Shown: one piece after another, positions 5,057 to 12,006 of the stretch
How the letters are laid out: each line of letters starts with the position of its first letter
Numbering within the stretch: position 1 is the first letter of the stretch
NCBI GenBank assembly: GCA_025352305.1
Contig: JANXTQ010000290.1
Location: 1-15,498, forward strand
DNA from: Actinomycetes bacterium
Lineage (GTDB): Bacteria; Actinomycetota; Acidimicrobiia; Acidimicrobiales; RAAP-2
DNA: 15,498 bases
Direction: 5' to 3'
Notes under the pieces: generated by a model
Databases searched by the model: none
What the model was told of the DNA's origin: nothing
What the model saw: only the letters and a program-made list of their open reading frames with translations
Position numbers and translations under genes: made by a program

Positions 5057-5830
5057 ATGTCTGAGTCAAAACCCACCACCATCTTCGCCGTGGCGAACCA
5101 AAAAGGTGGAGTTGGAAAGACCACAACGACCATTTCGCTCAGTGCTGCGTTGGCCCAACTCGGATTTCGCGTCCTGGTCGTCGACCTCGACCCTCAGGGA
5201 AACGCCACGACGGGCGTAGGCGTCGATGCTCGCCAGTTCGAGCGCTCGATGTACGACGTGCTGCTCAACGACGTACCGTTGGTCGACGTCGTGGAGCCGA
5301 CTGGGTTTAAGAATCTCTTCGTAGCGCCGGCCACACTGGATTTGGCGGCCGTCGAACAGGAGCTCACCGCCGTCATCTCCCGCGAACTTCGCCTTAAGCG
5401 CGCGCTCGAGTCGGTGGACGGCGACTTCGACTACGTCTTTATTGACTGTCCCCCGTCGCTGGGGCTCATAACGATTAACGCCTTTGCCGCCGCGACCGAC
5501 ATCATGGTTCCGGTCCAGTGCGAGTTCTACGCCCTGGAGGGCTTAACCCAGCTGCAGCGAATTGTGGATTTGGTGCAGAAGAATCTCAACGAGACCCTAC
5601 GAATCTCCAAGGTTGTGCTGACAATGTACGACCCCCGTAATACGTTGACATTGGACGTGGCAAAAGAAGTGGGTCGCCACTTCCCCAATGAACTGTGCAA
5701 GACCGTGATTCCGCGCACGGTGCGCCTTGCTGAGGCCCCCTCCTTCGGACAACCCATCACCCACTTTGACCCGGCATCAAAAGGTGCCAAGGCGTACGCC
5801 GCACTCGCAGAGGAGATCAGCAATGGCTAG
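5057..5830 (+). CDS. parA: ParA (Soj) chromosome-partitioning ATPase
   Basis: ParA is a deviant Walker-type ATPase that binds DNA non-specifically as an ATP dimer and pulls ParB-parS complexes, segregating origins. With the start at ATG 5057 the protein has 257 residues. The deviant Walker A KGGVGKTTT is at residues 16-24, followed by VDLDPQGNATTGVG (Walker A') and DYVFIDCPPSLG (Walker B region), with EAPSFGQPI near the C-terminus as in Soj proteins. A GTG at 4988 in the same frame would add 23 residues without similarity to the family, so I prefer ATG 5057; its ribosome binding site (GAGAG) is weak. The stop codon lies 8 nt inside parB, so the two are translationally coupled. Confidence 0.96.
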   Translation: MSESKPTTIFAVANQKGGVGKTTTTISLSAALAQLGFRVLVVDLDPQGNATTGVGVDARQFERSMYDVLLNDVPLVDVVEPTGFKNLFVAPATLDLAAVEQELTAVISRELRLKRALESVDGDFDYVFIDCPPSLGLITINAFAAATDIMVPVQCEFYALEGLTQLQRIVDLVQKNLNETLRISKVVLTMYDPRNTLTLDVAKEVGRHFPNELCKTVIPRTVRLAEAPSFGQPITHFDPASKGAKAYAALAEEISNG

Positions 5831-6743
5831 ACGAACCGGTTTAGGCAAGGGCCTCGGAGCACTTATTCCCGAGGGAGACGACGACGGAGGCTCCGGCGAG
5901 GACCAGCTCAGCGGTCCGTTGCGCTCGGTGCCCGTCACCTCGATTCAACCCAACCGCTTCCAACCGCGAACAGTTTTCGCCGAGGAGTCGCTCGAGGCAC
6001 TGGCCGCGTCCATCAAGGAGATGGGCGTCTTACAGCCGCTCATCGTTCGACCGATTGAATCCAGCGAGGGAATCTACGAACTGATCGCGGGGGAGCGTCG
6101 CCTGCGGGCCGCCGCACTGGCGGGACTCGAAAATGTCCCGGTCCTCGTTCAAGATGACGTCAACGACCGACTGTCGCTCGAACAAGCCGTGGTTGAAAAT
6201 CTCCACCGAGTCGACCTGCACCCCCTCGAAGAGGCCGCGGCGTATCAGCAGCTCATTGATGACTTTGATCTCACTCACGAGCAGGTATCGACCCGAGTGG
6301 GCAAGTCGCGCGCCACGGTGACCAATACGTTGCGACTGTTGCACCTTGGCGAAGTGGCGCAGGTGGCTCTGGCCAACGGCGCGATCAGCGCCGGCCACGC
6401 TCGAGCGTTGCTCGCCGTGAGCGATCCGAGCGAGCAAGAGTCGCTGGTCCAGCGAGTTATCAAGAACGATCTGTCCGTTCGCGCCACGGAAGAAGCGGTG
6501 CGTCTGCTCAGTGAGCCCAAAGGTCCGCCCCCGGTTGAGCCCAAGGCGCCGCCCATGGGTACGGTCAGTCCACTACGCCCCGTTCCCGACGCGAGCGTCG
6601 CGGAACTCGAACGGCTGCTGGAAGACTTCCTCGACACGCGCGTTCACGTTGATCTGCGGGGACGAAACGGCAAGATTGTGATCGACTTTGCCGACCTGGA
6701 CGACCTTGAGCGCCTCTACCTGGCTATATCGAAGCCGAAGTAA
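5823..6743 (+). CDS. parB: ParB (Spo0J) parS-binding CTPase
   Basis: ParB binds parS, then switches with CTP into a clamp that slides and spreads on DNA, recruiting SMC and stimulating ParA. The protein has 306 residues. The N-terminus RRTGLGKGLGALIP is the usual ParA-activating segment. The CTP-binding domain (about 35-130) has GERRLRAA at 90-97 and ENLHR at 125-129, followed by VDLHPLEEAAAYQQL. The helix-turn-helix region (about 150-190) contains VGKSRATVTNTLRLL. A Pro-rich linker at 232-255 precedes the dimerisation domain (256-306). The start ATG 5823 overlaps parA. Three cognate parS sites lie 0.9-1.7 kb upstream. No clear terminator follows it. Confidence 0.97.
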   Translation: MARRTGLGKGLGALIPEGDDDGGSGEDQLSGPLRSVPVTSIQPNRFQPRTVFAEESLEALAASIKEMGVLQPLIVRPIESSEGIYELIAGERRLRAAALAGLENVPVLVQDDVNDRLSLEQAVVENLHRVDLHPLEEAAAYQQLIDDFDLTHEQVSTRVGKSRATVTNTLRLLHLGEVAQVALANGAISAGHARALLAVSDPSEQESLVQRVIKNDLSVRATEEAVRLLSEPKGPPPVEPKAPPMGTVSPLRPVPDASVAELERLLEDFLDTRVHVDLRGRNGKIVIDFADLDDLERLYLAISKPK

Positions 6744-6759
6744 CCCTCAACCTTCAACC
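6742..6759 (+). repeat. 18-bp repeat, copy 2 (after parB)
   Basis: AACCCTCAACCTTCAACC at the parB stop codon is identical to 2483-2500 in the 3' end of yidC, in the same orientation. On the other strand it reads as a near-tandem AGGTTGA. Here its 3' half can pair with GTTGAAG at 6770-6776 to make a weak 7-bp hairpin. Confidence 0.6.
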
Positions 6760-6847
6760 TGACCTTCGAGTTGAAGTTATCCCCAACCTGTGCATGAAGT
6801 TGTGGGTTGTCACCTCATCATCACCGATTAGACACGCGTGGATAGGG

Positions 6848-6867
6848 AAAAGCCCATCAATTGGGCT
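6848..6867 (-). terminator. terminator of the cwlM-proximal end of the minus-strand block
   Basis: Read on the minus strand, AGCCCA, a 5-nt loop (ATTGA) and TGGGCT form a 6-bp stem followed by TTTT (first T shared with the stem). It begins 7 nt after the cwlM stop codon, the expected place for an intrinsic terminator. The short T-run makes it moderate in strength. Confidence 0.55.
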
Positions 6868-6874
6868 AGAAAAA

Positions 6875-7810
6875 TTATCTAGTCTTGTCGAAAAGTTCCA
6901 TGGCGGAACGCGTTACGACGTCCGCAATCAGGGCGTTGTGATCGTGATCGGCGAAGTTAATAGCAATATCGATCGCCGGCATCAGGGTTTCGCGCAAAAT
7001 CGGCCAACTTGTGCCGCTGACGTGGACGGCCATCTGTGAGGCCGCCGCAATTCGCGCGGCAATAGCGGTGGCGAGTACCCGTCCGGTGAGTGAGTGGGCG
7101 TCGTAACTCTCAAAGTACGACAACTGCATGCCGTACACGTCGGACCTGGTCTGAATCGAGATCAGCAACGCGACGCGCTGATCGTTGGCCAGTTGCGCAC
7201 TGTCGTGAGCGTTTGAGGTGACACTTTCTTCGACCCGAATCACGTCGCGCAGCGAATGGGCAATGTCCACGGCCAGGGTGTTATTTCCCGCCACAACAAT
7301 GATGCGCTCTCGGCCCTCACCGGGGAGTCCGGCGGCATCGTGGGTTTCGGTGACGGGTCGACGCCCAGCGACGCGCGAAGAGAGTCGCTCTAACTCGTCG
7401 AGCGAGGCGCGCGTCAGCACCCCCGAGGGCGCGAGCGCGCAGTTGGACTGGAACTCAGCGAGAGCCTGCTCGGTGTGGCGACCAAAGATTCCGTCGATGC
7501 GACCGGGGTTAAAACCCAGTAATGCCAAGGCTTCTTGGAGCTCGGCCACGTCGTCGCCACGTTGGTGCGGCGAGGTCAAATAGAGCAGTCGGGACCCAAT
7601 GACCCAGCCAGCCTCCACGAGTCGATTCCAGGTTTCGAGATCGAGCTCGCCCGTAATGTCGATTCCACGTTGGCGCTGAAAAGCTTGGAGTGCAACACAC
7701 GTCTGCTCACCGAGCGCTCCGGAGGGATCGCGAGTCGTGTCGTGGCCGAGTTCGCTGAGTCGCTCCTGGGCGCTGCGAATAATGCTGGCAGTCAGCTGAA
7801 AAGTGGACAT
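6875..7810 (-). CDS. cwlM: CwlM-like protein: two peptidoglycan-binding domains plus degenerate amidase domain
   Basis: In mycobacteria CwlM, encoded next to trxA/trxB and parB exactly as here, is a regulator of peptidoglycan precursor synthesis (MurA activation), not a working hydrolase. This 311-residue protein has no signal peptide. It has two PG_binding_1 domains (about 8-66 with AFQRQRGIDITGELDLETW, and 86-142 with GRIDGIFGRHTEQALAEFQ) and a C-terminal amidase_3-like domain (about 168-311). The latter is recognised from SYFESYDAHSLTGRVLATAI and TSWPILRETLMPAIDI. The zinc and catalytic residues of the amidase are missing: the DPGHGG position reads AGNN, the SLH position reads SIQ, and no glutamate occupies the C-terminal catalytic site. 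It is shorter than M. tuberculosis CwlM (about 400 aa). The start ATG 7810 has a weak GAGG nearby. A scaffold or regulatory role is inferred. Confidence 0.78.
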   Translation of the reverse strand: MSTFQLTASIIRSAQERLSELGHDTTRDPSGALGEQTCVALQAFQRQRGIDITGELDLETWNRLVEAGWVIGSRLLYLTSPHQRGDDVAELQEALALLGFNPGRIDGIFGRHTEQALAEFQSNCALAPSGVLTRASLDELERLSSRVAGRRPVTETHDAAGLPGEGRERIIVVAGNNTLAVDIAHSLRDVIRVEESVTSNAHDSAQLANDQRVALLISIQTRSDVYGMQLSYFESYDAHSLTGRVLATAIAARIAAASQMAVHVSGTSWPILRETLMPAIDIAINFADHDHNALIADVVTRSAMELFDKTR

Positions 7811-7881
7811 GGCCTCGAGATCAGAGCGACGAACGGACCAACGTAGTCCGCAACGAACGCTTCAGATTACTCGGGCGCGCC

Positions 7882-8208
7882 CTAAAGATTCTGAGTGATC
7901 TCTTGCAACATCGCGCCCTTGGGCTTGGCGCCCACGAGACGCGCGATGACTTCGCCGTCTTTAAAGAGCAGCAACGTCGGAATGCTCATGACCGAGAACT
8001 TGGTGGCCGTCGCGACATTGGCGTCAACGTCCAGTTTCGCGATCGTGAACTTGTCGGACTGCTCGGTGGCGAACTCTTCAAGAATGGGTGCAATTGCTTT
8101 GCACGGTCCGCACCATTCGGCCCAAAAATCCACCAAAATCGGCTTATCGGACGATCCCACGACCTCATCGAACGTGGCGTCGGTCAGGGTCTTGATGTTC
8201 TCACTCAT
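7882..8208 (-). CDS. trxA: thioredoxin
   Basis: Thioredoxin reduces protein disulfides in the cytosol and is recharged by TrxB. The 108-residue protein has the active site WCGPC (C33 and C36), preceded by LVDFWAE, and the cis-proline in MSIPTLLLF (around residue 77). Length and motifs are standard. GGAGG with about 6 nt spacing precedes ATG 8208. A 67-nt gap separates it from trxB. A TAGCAT at 8237-8232 on the minus strand could be the -10 of a trxA promoter, but no -35 is apparent. The trxB-trxA-cwlM order matches mycobacteria. Confidence 0.96.
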   Translation of the reverse strand: MSENIKTLTDATFDEVVGSSDKPILVDFWAEWCGPCKAIAPILEEFATEQSDKFTIAKLDVDANVATATKFSVMSIPTLLLFKDGEVIARLVGAKPKGAMLQEITQNL

Positions 8209-8275
8209 AGCAACCTCCGGCTAGGTCAAAAATGCTACCCATTGCGTCAGCTTTCGTGACCTCGGGCGTTTTGGC

Positions 8276-9229
8276 CTACTGGCCTTGGGATTCGAGCCAC
8301 CGCTCGGCGTCAATGGCCGCCATGCAGCCCGAACCGGCCGAGGTAATTGCTTGGCGGTATTCGTGGTCCTGGACGTCGCCCGCGGCAAAGACGCCCTCGA
8401 TGTTGGTGGCGGAACCGGGTCCGGTCAACACGTATCCGTTCTCGTCGAGGTGTAGCTGTCCGGCGACGAGGGTGGTGTTGGGCACGTGGCCAATCGCGAC
8501 GAACACTCCCGTTACGTCGAGCACGGACTCCTCGCCACTAACGGTGTTGCGTACAGCGAGACCGGAAACCTTGTTCTCACCCAAAACTTCGGTGACCTGC
8601 GTATTCCAGGCGAAGCGGATCTTCTCGTGCGCTATGGCGCGGTCCTGCATGATTTTGGAGGCCCGTAGCGAGTCGCGACGGTGAATCAGCGTGACGCTGG
8701 AAGCAAAACGAGTGAGAAAGAGGGCCTCTTCGAGGGCGGAGTCGCCGCCGCCCACCACGGCAATGTCGTGGCCCCGAAAGAAAAATCCGTCACAGGTCGC
8801 ACAGGTGGAAAGTCCGTGGCTGAGCAGGCGTTCCTCGCCCGCCACGCCCAACATCAGCGAGCGAGCCCCCGTCGTCAAGATCACTGTTTCGGCGCGGATA
8901 CTGGCCTCGGTGTCCTCACTCAACCACGCGCGAAAGGGTCGCTCGCTCAGATCGAGGCGCTGCACTTTGCTGGTGCGTAGATCGGCGCCAAAGCGCAGAG
9001 CCTGAGTGCGCATATTGGCCATGAGGTCCGGTCCCATGACGCCGTCGGGAAAGCCGGGAAAGTTCTCGACGTCCGTCGTGACCATCAACTGGCCGCCCGG
9101 CTGATCCGTCGTCGACGACGGCTCGCCTTCAATGACAATGGGGCTCAACTGTGCGCGCGCGCTGTAGATAGCGGCGGTCAGTCCGGCCGGCCCGGAGCCA
9201 ATGATGAGTACGCGAGTGTGTTCTAACAC
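8276..9229 (-). CDS. trxB: thioredoxin reductase (NADPH)
   Basis: TrxB is an FAD enzyme that transfers electrons from NADPH to thioredoxin. The 317-residue protein has the FAD-binding motif GSGPAG (11-16), the redox-active CATC at 143-146, the NADPH-binding GGGDSA (160-165) with HRRD downstream, and the second FAD motif AAGDVQD (282-288). All catalytic residues are present. The start is GTG 9229, 9 nt after the stop of the upstream small membrane protein gene. No Shine-Dalgarno is evident, so coupling is likely. Its substrate TrxA is encoded just downstream. Confidence 0.97.
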   Translation of the reverse strand: MLEHTRVLIIGSGPAGLTAAIYSARAQLSPIVIEGEPSSTTDQPGGQLMVTTDVENFPGFPDGVMGPDLMANMRTQALRFGADLRTSKVQRLDLSERPFRAWLSEDTEASIRAETVILTTGARSLMLGVAGEERLLSHGLSTCATCDGFFFRGHDIAVVGGGDSALEEALFLTRFASSVTLIHRRDSLRASKIMQDRAIAHEKIRFAWNTQVTEVLGENKVSGLAVRNTVSGEESVLDVTGVFVAIGHVPNTTLVAGQLHLDENGYVLTGPGSATNIEGVFAAGDVQDHEYRQAITSAGSGCMAAIDAERWLESQGQ

Positions 9230-9238
9230 GGGGGATTA

Positions 9239-9550
9239 CTACTTTCTGAGTCGTTGGGGGCGCCGACGTCTCCACACCACGAGGCCGAGACCGACCAAGA
9301 GTGTTCCAAGGATCATGAAGGAGATCCACTGGTGTCCGGCAAACAGATAGATATCAATGAACCGCTTGAGAAACACCAGCGCCAAAAACAGCGTCGTTAG
9401 TCCAACGACGAGCAGAACAAAGCCGTAGGCCACGGTGCGGCCCACCAACGTCAGCGGACGCATGATGCGGTCATTTAGGAGATCGGTGAGGTGATCGAGC
9501 GCGCCGAGTAGACGACTGACCAGGTCCTTCGGTGCCGAGCTCGGTTCCAC
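9239..9550 (-). CDS. small two-helix membrane protein, unknown function
   Basis: With GTG 9550 as start the protein has 103 residues; an in-frame TTG at 9607 would give 122 residues but overlap the DegV gene by 29 nt, and TTG 9559 is a third choice. The visible layout is a soluble N-terminal stretch (LVSRLLGALDHLTDLLNDRI), a first membrane helix (TVAYGFVLLVVGLTTLFLAL), a short loop, a second helix (WISFMILGTLLVGLGLVVW), and an Arg-rich C-terminus (RRRRPQRLRK), presumably cytosolic. I recognise no family. It lies between the DegV gene and trxB in the same transcription direction, with 28 nt and 9 nt gaps, so it is probably cotranscribed. Confidence 0.7.
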   Translation of the reverse strand: MEPSSAPKDLVSRLLGALDHLTDLLNDRIMRPLTLVGRTVAYGFVLLVVGLTTLFLALVFLKRFIDIYLFAGHQWISFMILGTLLVGLGLVVWRRRRPQRLRK

Positions 9551-9578
9551 GTCTCGCAACTTAGTTGGCGCGCGAGAT

Positions 9579-10418
9579 CTACTCGGCGCGAATCCAGCAG
9601 ATCGCAATGATGCCGGGGCCGCCGTGGGTCCCCACGACGGAGCCCATATCGGCCACGATGATCGGGATCTCGGTTGTGACGTCCTTTAGAGCGGCCTCGG
9701 CCAGACGCACGTCAATGGCGTCACCGTGCACAATGGCTAAACGGCGCAGCGGTCCTTCGGCGGCGCAGGTGGCCGCACAGGTCGCAATGGCCTTAGAGCG
9801 CGTGCGTTGGCGTCCCGCTTCAGTGACGAGGCCATCTTTTAACTCGAGTAACGGCTTAATGGAGAGCATCGAACCGAGGAGCGCCTTGGCCCCACTCACG
9901 CGTCCACCCTTAATCAGGTGTTCCAAGGTGTCAATCGTTCCCACGACCCCCGTTCGCGACACGAGATTGTTCGCGAGTGCGGTTAGTTCGTCGAGACTCT
10001 TTCCACTTCGCGCGGCCTCAGCGACTTCGAGCGTGATGAGTCCTTGAGCCATGGAGACCGCGCGCGAGTCCACAATCGACACGGGAATCGCGTTAGCGAA
10101 GGCGTCGGCGCCGAGTGTGGCCGCCTGATGCGTGGCCGACAGCGCCGCTGACAACGTGATCACGATGATGCCGTCGTAACCGTCGTCCTTCGCGCTCTGA
10201 AAGGCTTGCTGGTAGGCGCCGGGACTGGGCGCGGCGGTTTCGGGCAGGACCTTGGAGGCCTTGCACTTAGCCCAGAACTCCTTCGCGGTGAGGTCGTGGT
10301 CGGTGAACTCCTCCTCACCGAATCGAATCGAAAGCGACACAACCCCAATATCGAGTGGGTGCACCAACTCATCGGGCAGATCACACGCACTGTCGGTTAT
10401 GACTTTGATCTTGGCCAT
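9579..10418 (-). CDS. DegV family protein (fatty-acid-binding)
   Basis: DegV/FakB-type proteins bind a fatty acid and, in Firmicutes, present it to the kinase FakA; in actinobacteria the role is less clear. The 279-residue protein starts MAKIKVITDSACDLPDEL, a family signature. It has the ligand-site elements TAAPSPGAYQQAF (61-73) and LSAALSATHQAA (89-100), then VDSRAVSMAQGL and GRVSGAKALLGSMLSIKPLL. The start ATG 10418 is preceded by a GAGGGGG stretch. The murJ stop codon is 10 nt upstream. No FakA gene is visible in the window, so whether it feeds a fatty-acid kinase cannot be judged here. Confidence 0.9.
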   Translation of the reverse strand: MAKIKVITDSACDLPDELVHPLDIGVVSLSIRFGEEEFTDHDLTAKEFWAKCKASKVLPETAAPSPGAYQQAFQSAKDDGYDGIIVITLSAALSATHQAATLGADAFANAIPVSIVDSRAVSMAQGLITLEVAEAARSGKSLDELTALANNLVSRTGVVGTIDTLEHLIKGGRVSGAKALLGSMLSIKPLLELKDGLVTEAGRQRTRSKAIATCAATCAAEGPLRRLAIVHGDAIDVRLAEAALKDVTTEIPIIVADMGSVVGTHGGPGIIAICWIRAE

Positions 10419-10428
10419 CTCATCCCCC

Positions 10429-12006
10429 TCAACGTCGCAGCGAACGCTGCTTCGCGGCGCTTCTGCGACGATGCAGCAGCGCCATCACGCCACCGTAGAC
10501 GACGAGCCCGCCCGTAGCGGCCAAGAAAAAGCGGGCCACGAGCCCCACTCCGCTGAGCCAACCGTTGACGTTGTAGAGCAGCGCCATTGCCCCCGCGGAG
10601 CTGAGTGCCGCGAACAGTGAGCATCCAATGGTCTCACTTAGGAGCGTGGACCAGAGTGAAATCTTCATACGCGTGAGCACCAACAGGGCCGCAACGGCCG
10701 CCGCGCTGTAAGCAATGGAGACCGATGCGGTTAATGCACCGAGGGCGTGGCGTCCCATGACGAGCGCGAGCGCGATCGTGAGAGCGTTTTGAAACAGATA
10801 GAGAAAAAAGGTGGCGCGCGCACGCTGCCTCGCTTGAAGAGCTCGCACCGCGACTTGAAAAACGGTGAATCCGGGTAGTCCGGCCGCGAGGACCGCGAGT
10901 ACCGTGCCCGCCGCGAGTGAGTGGCGCGCGTTGGCGTGAGCGAGCAACAGAGCCACAATCGGCTGGGCGAGAATCACCAAAACGGCCGACAACGGAATGA
11001 TCACGAGCAGGCTCTGGCGTAGTCCCAAGGCCAAACGCTCGGTAAAACCAGCAATATCGTGCGCCGTAGAGAGCGCGGAGAGCTGGGGAGTCATGGCACT
11101 GAGTACCGAGACGACCACCACGGCGTAGGGCATCTGCATGAAACTCCACCCGTAGGTGTAGGCGCTGATGGGGGCGTGGTCGTTAACTCCAAAGGCCAGG
11201 GCCAGCACGACGTAGAGCGCAATTTGATTGGCCACGACGACCGCGAGCGTCCACGCACCGAGGCGCGCGACGGCACGTAGTGCCACGTCACGCAGATCAA
11301 AACGAAAACTCAGTCGCCACAGATCCGATCGCGCCATGGAGGGAATCAGCAACAGCGCCTGAATGAGAACGCCTGCGCTGGTCGCGAGTCCGAGTGCCGC
11401 GAGTGAGGAACTGTGATTGACCGAGTGCAGCGTCGGCGTCGGATCAACGAGGTGAAACCACCACAGCACTCCAATGCATACGAGGTTGTTCGCAATGGGG
11501 ACCCACGCGGGAGCGGCGAACTTGTTGCGCACGTTGAGCAGGGCCGTCGCGACCGCGATCAACCCGTAAAAAAAGATCTGGGGGACAAACCACCGCAGCA
11601 AGCTGGTCGCGACGTCACGCTGCGTCGCGAGCAGGTGGTGATGGGCGTCGCCGTGGCCGAGGGCCGTGAAGGCGTCAATCAGATACGGCGCGAGTACCCA
11701 GGCGCCGACAGTGGCCACGAGGAGAAATACCAGTGAGACCGTGACGACACTGGATATTGATTTCCAGGCTCGTCGCTCCCCGTCGTGCGCGAGACGCTCA
11801 ATGAATACGGGAATAAATGTCGCGCTCGCAATGCCGCCGAGAACGAGATCGAACAGCATGTTGGGAACGGTGTTGGCGAGGTTGAAGGCGTCGGCCAACG
11901 CTGAAAACCCGAGAACGTAGGCGAGAACGAGTACGCGCAGCAGTCCCGTAATACGACTCGCGAGCGTGCCCGAGGCAATGGAGAGAACGGTGCGGCTCTC
12001 GCTCAC
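10429..12006 (-). CDS. murJ: MurJ (MviN), lipid II flippase
   Basis: MurJ moves the peptidoglycan precursor lipid II across the cytoplasmic membrane. The 525-residue polytopic protein begins with the conserved block GTLASRITGLLRVLVLAYVL, then DAFNLANTVPNMLFDLVLGG and ATFIPVFIERL. Hydrophobic segments continue to the C-terminus, consistent with the 14-helix MOP-family fold. Unlike mycobacterial MurJ it ends right after the membrane domain and has no C-terminal pseudokinase part. I prefer GTG 12006, which overlaps the stop of the DUF6049 gene (GTGA). A GTG at 12054 would add 16 residues unlike the family. Confidence 0.94.
   Translation of the reverse strand: MSESRTVLSIASGTLASRITGLLRVLVLAYVLGFSALADAFNLANTVPNMLFDLVLGGIASATFIPVFIERLAHDGERRAWKSISSVVTVSLVFLLVATVGAWVLAPYLIDAFTALGHGDAHHHLLATQRDVATSLLRWFVPQIFFYGLIAVATALLNVRNKFAAPAWVPIANNLVCIGVLWWFHLVDPTPTLHSVNHSSSLAALGLATSAGVLIQALLLIPSMARSDLWRLSFRFDLRDVALRAVARLGAWTLAVVVANQIALYVVLALAFGVNDHAPISAYTYGWSFMQMPYAVVVVSVLSAMTPQLSALSTAHDIAGFTERLALGLRQSLLVIIPLSAVLVILAQPIVALLLAHANARHSLAAGTVLAVLAAGLPGFTVFQVAVRALQARQRARATFFLYLFQNALTIALALVMGRHALGALTASVSIAYSAAAVAALLVLTRMKISLWSTLLSETIGCSLFAALSSAGAMALLYNVNGWLSGVGLVARFFLAATGGLVVYGGVMALLHRRRSAAKQRSLRR

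Noticed and set aside
6752..6776. CTTCAAC...GTTGAAG hairpin as a parB terminator
   Set aside because: Only 7 bp, AT-containing, 11-nt loop and no T-run downstream on the plus strand.
6777..6785. TTATCCCCA as a DnaA box after parB
   Set aside because: It has a mismatch in the core (C for A at position 7) and no neighbouring box supports it.
7871..7880. GGGCGCGCCC palindrome after trxA as a terminator
   Set aside because: No loop can form without losing most of the stem, and there is no T-run.
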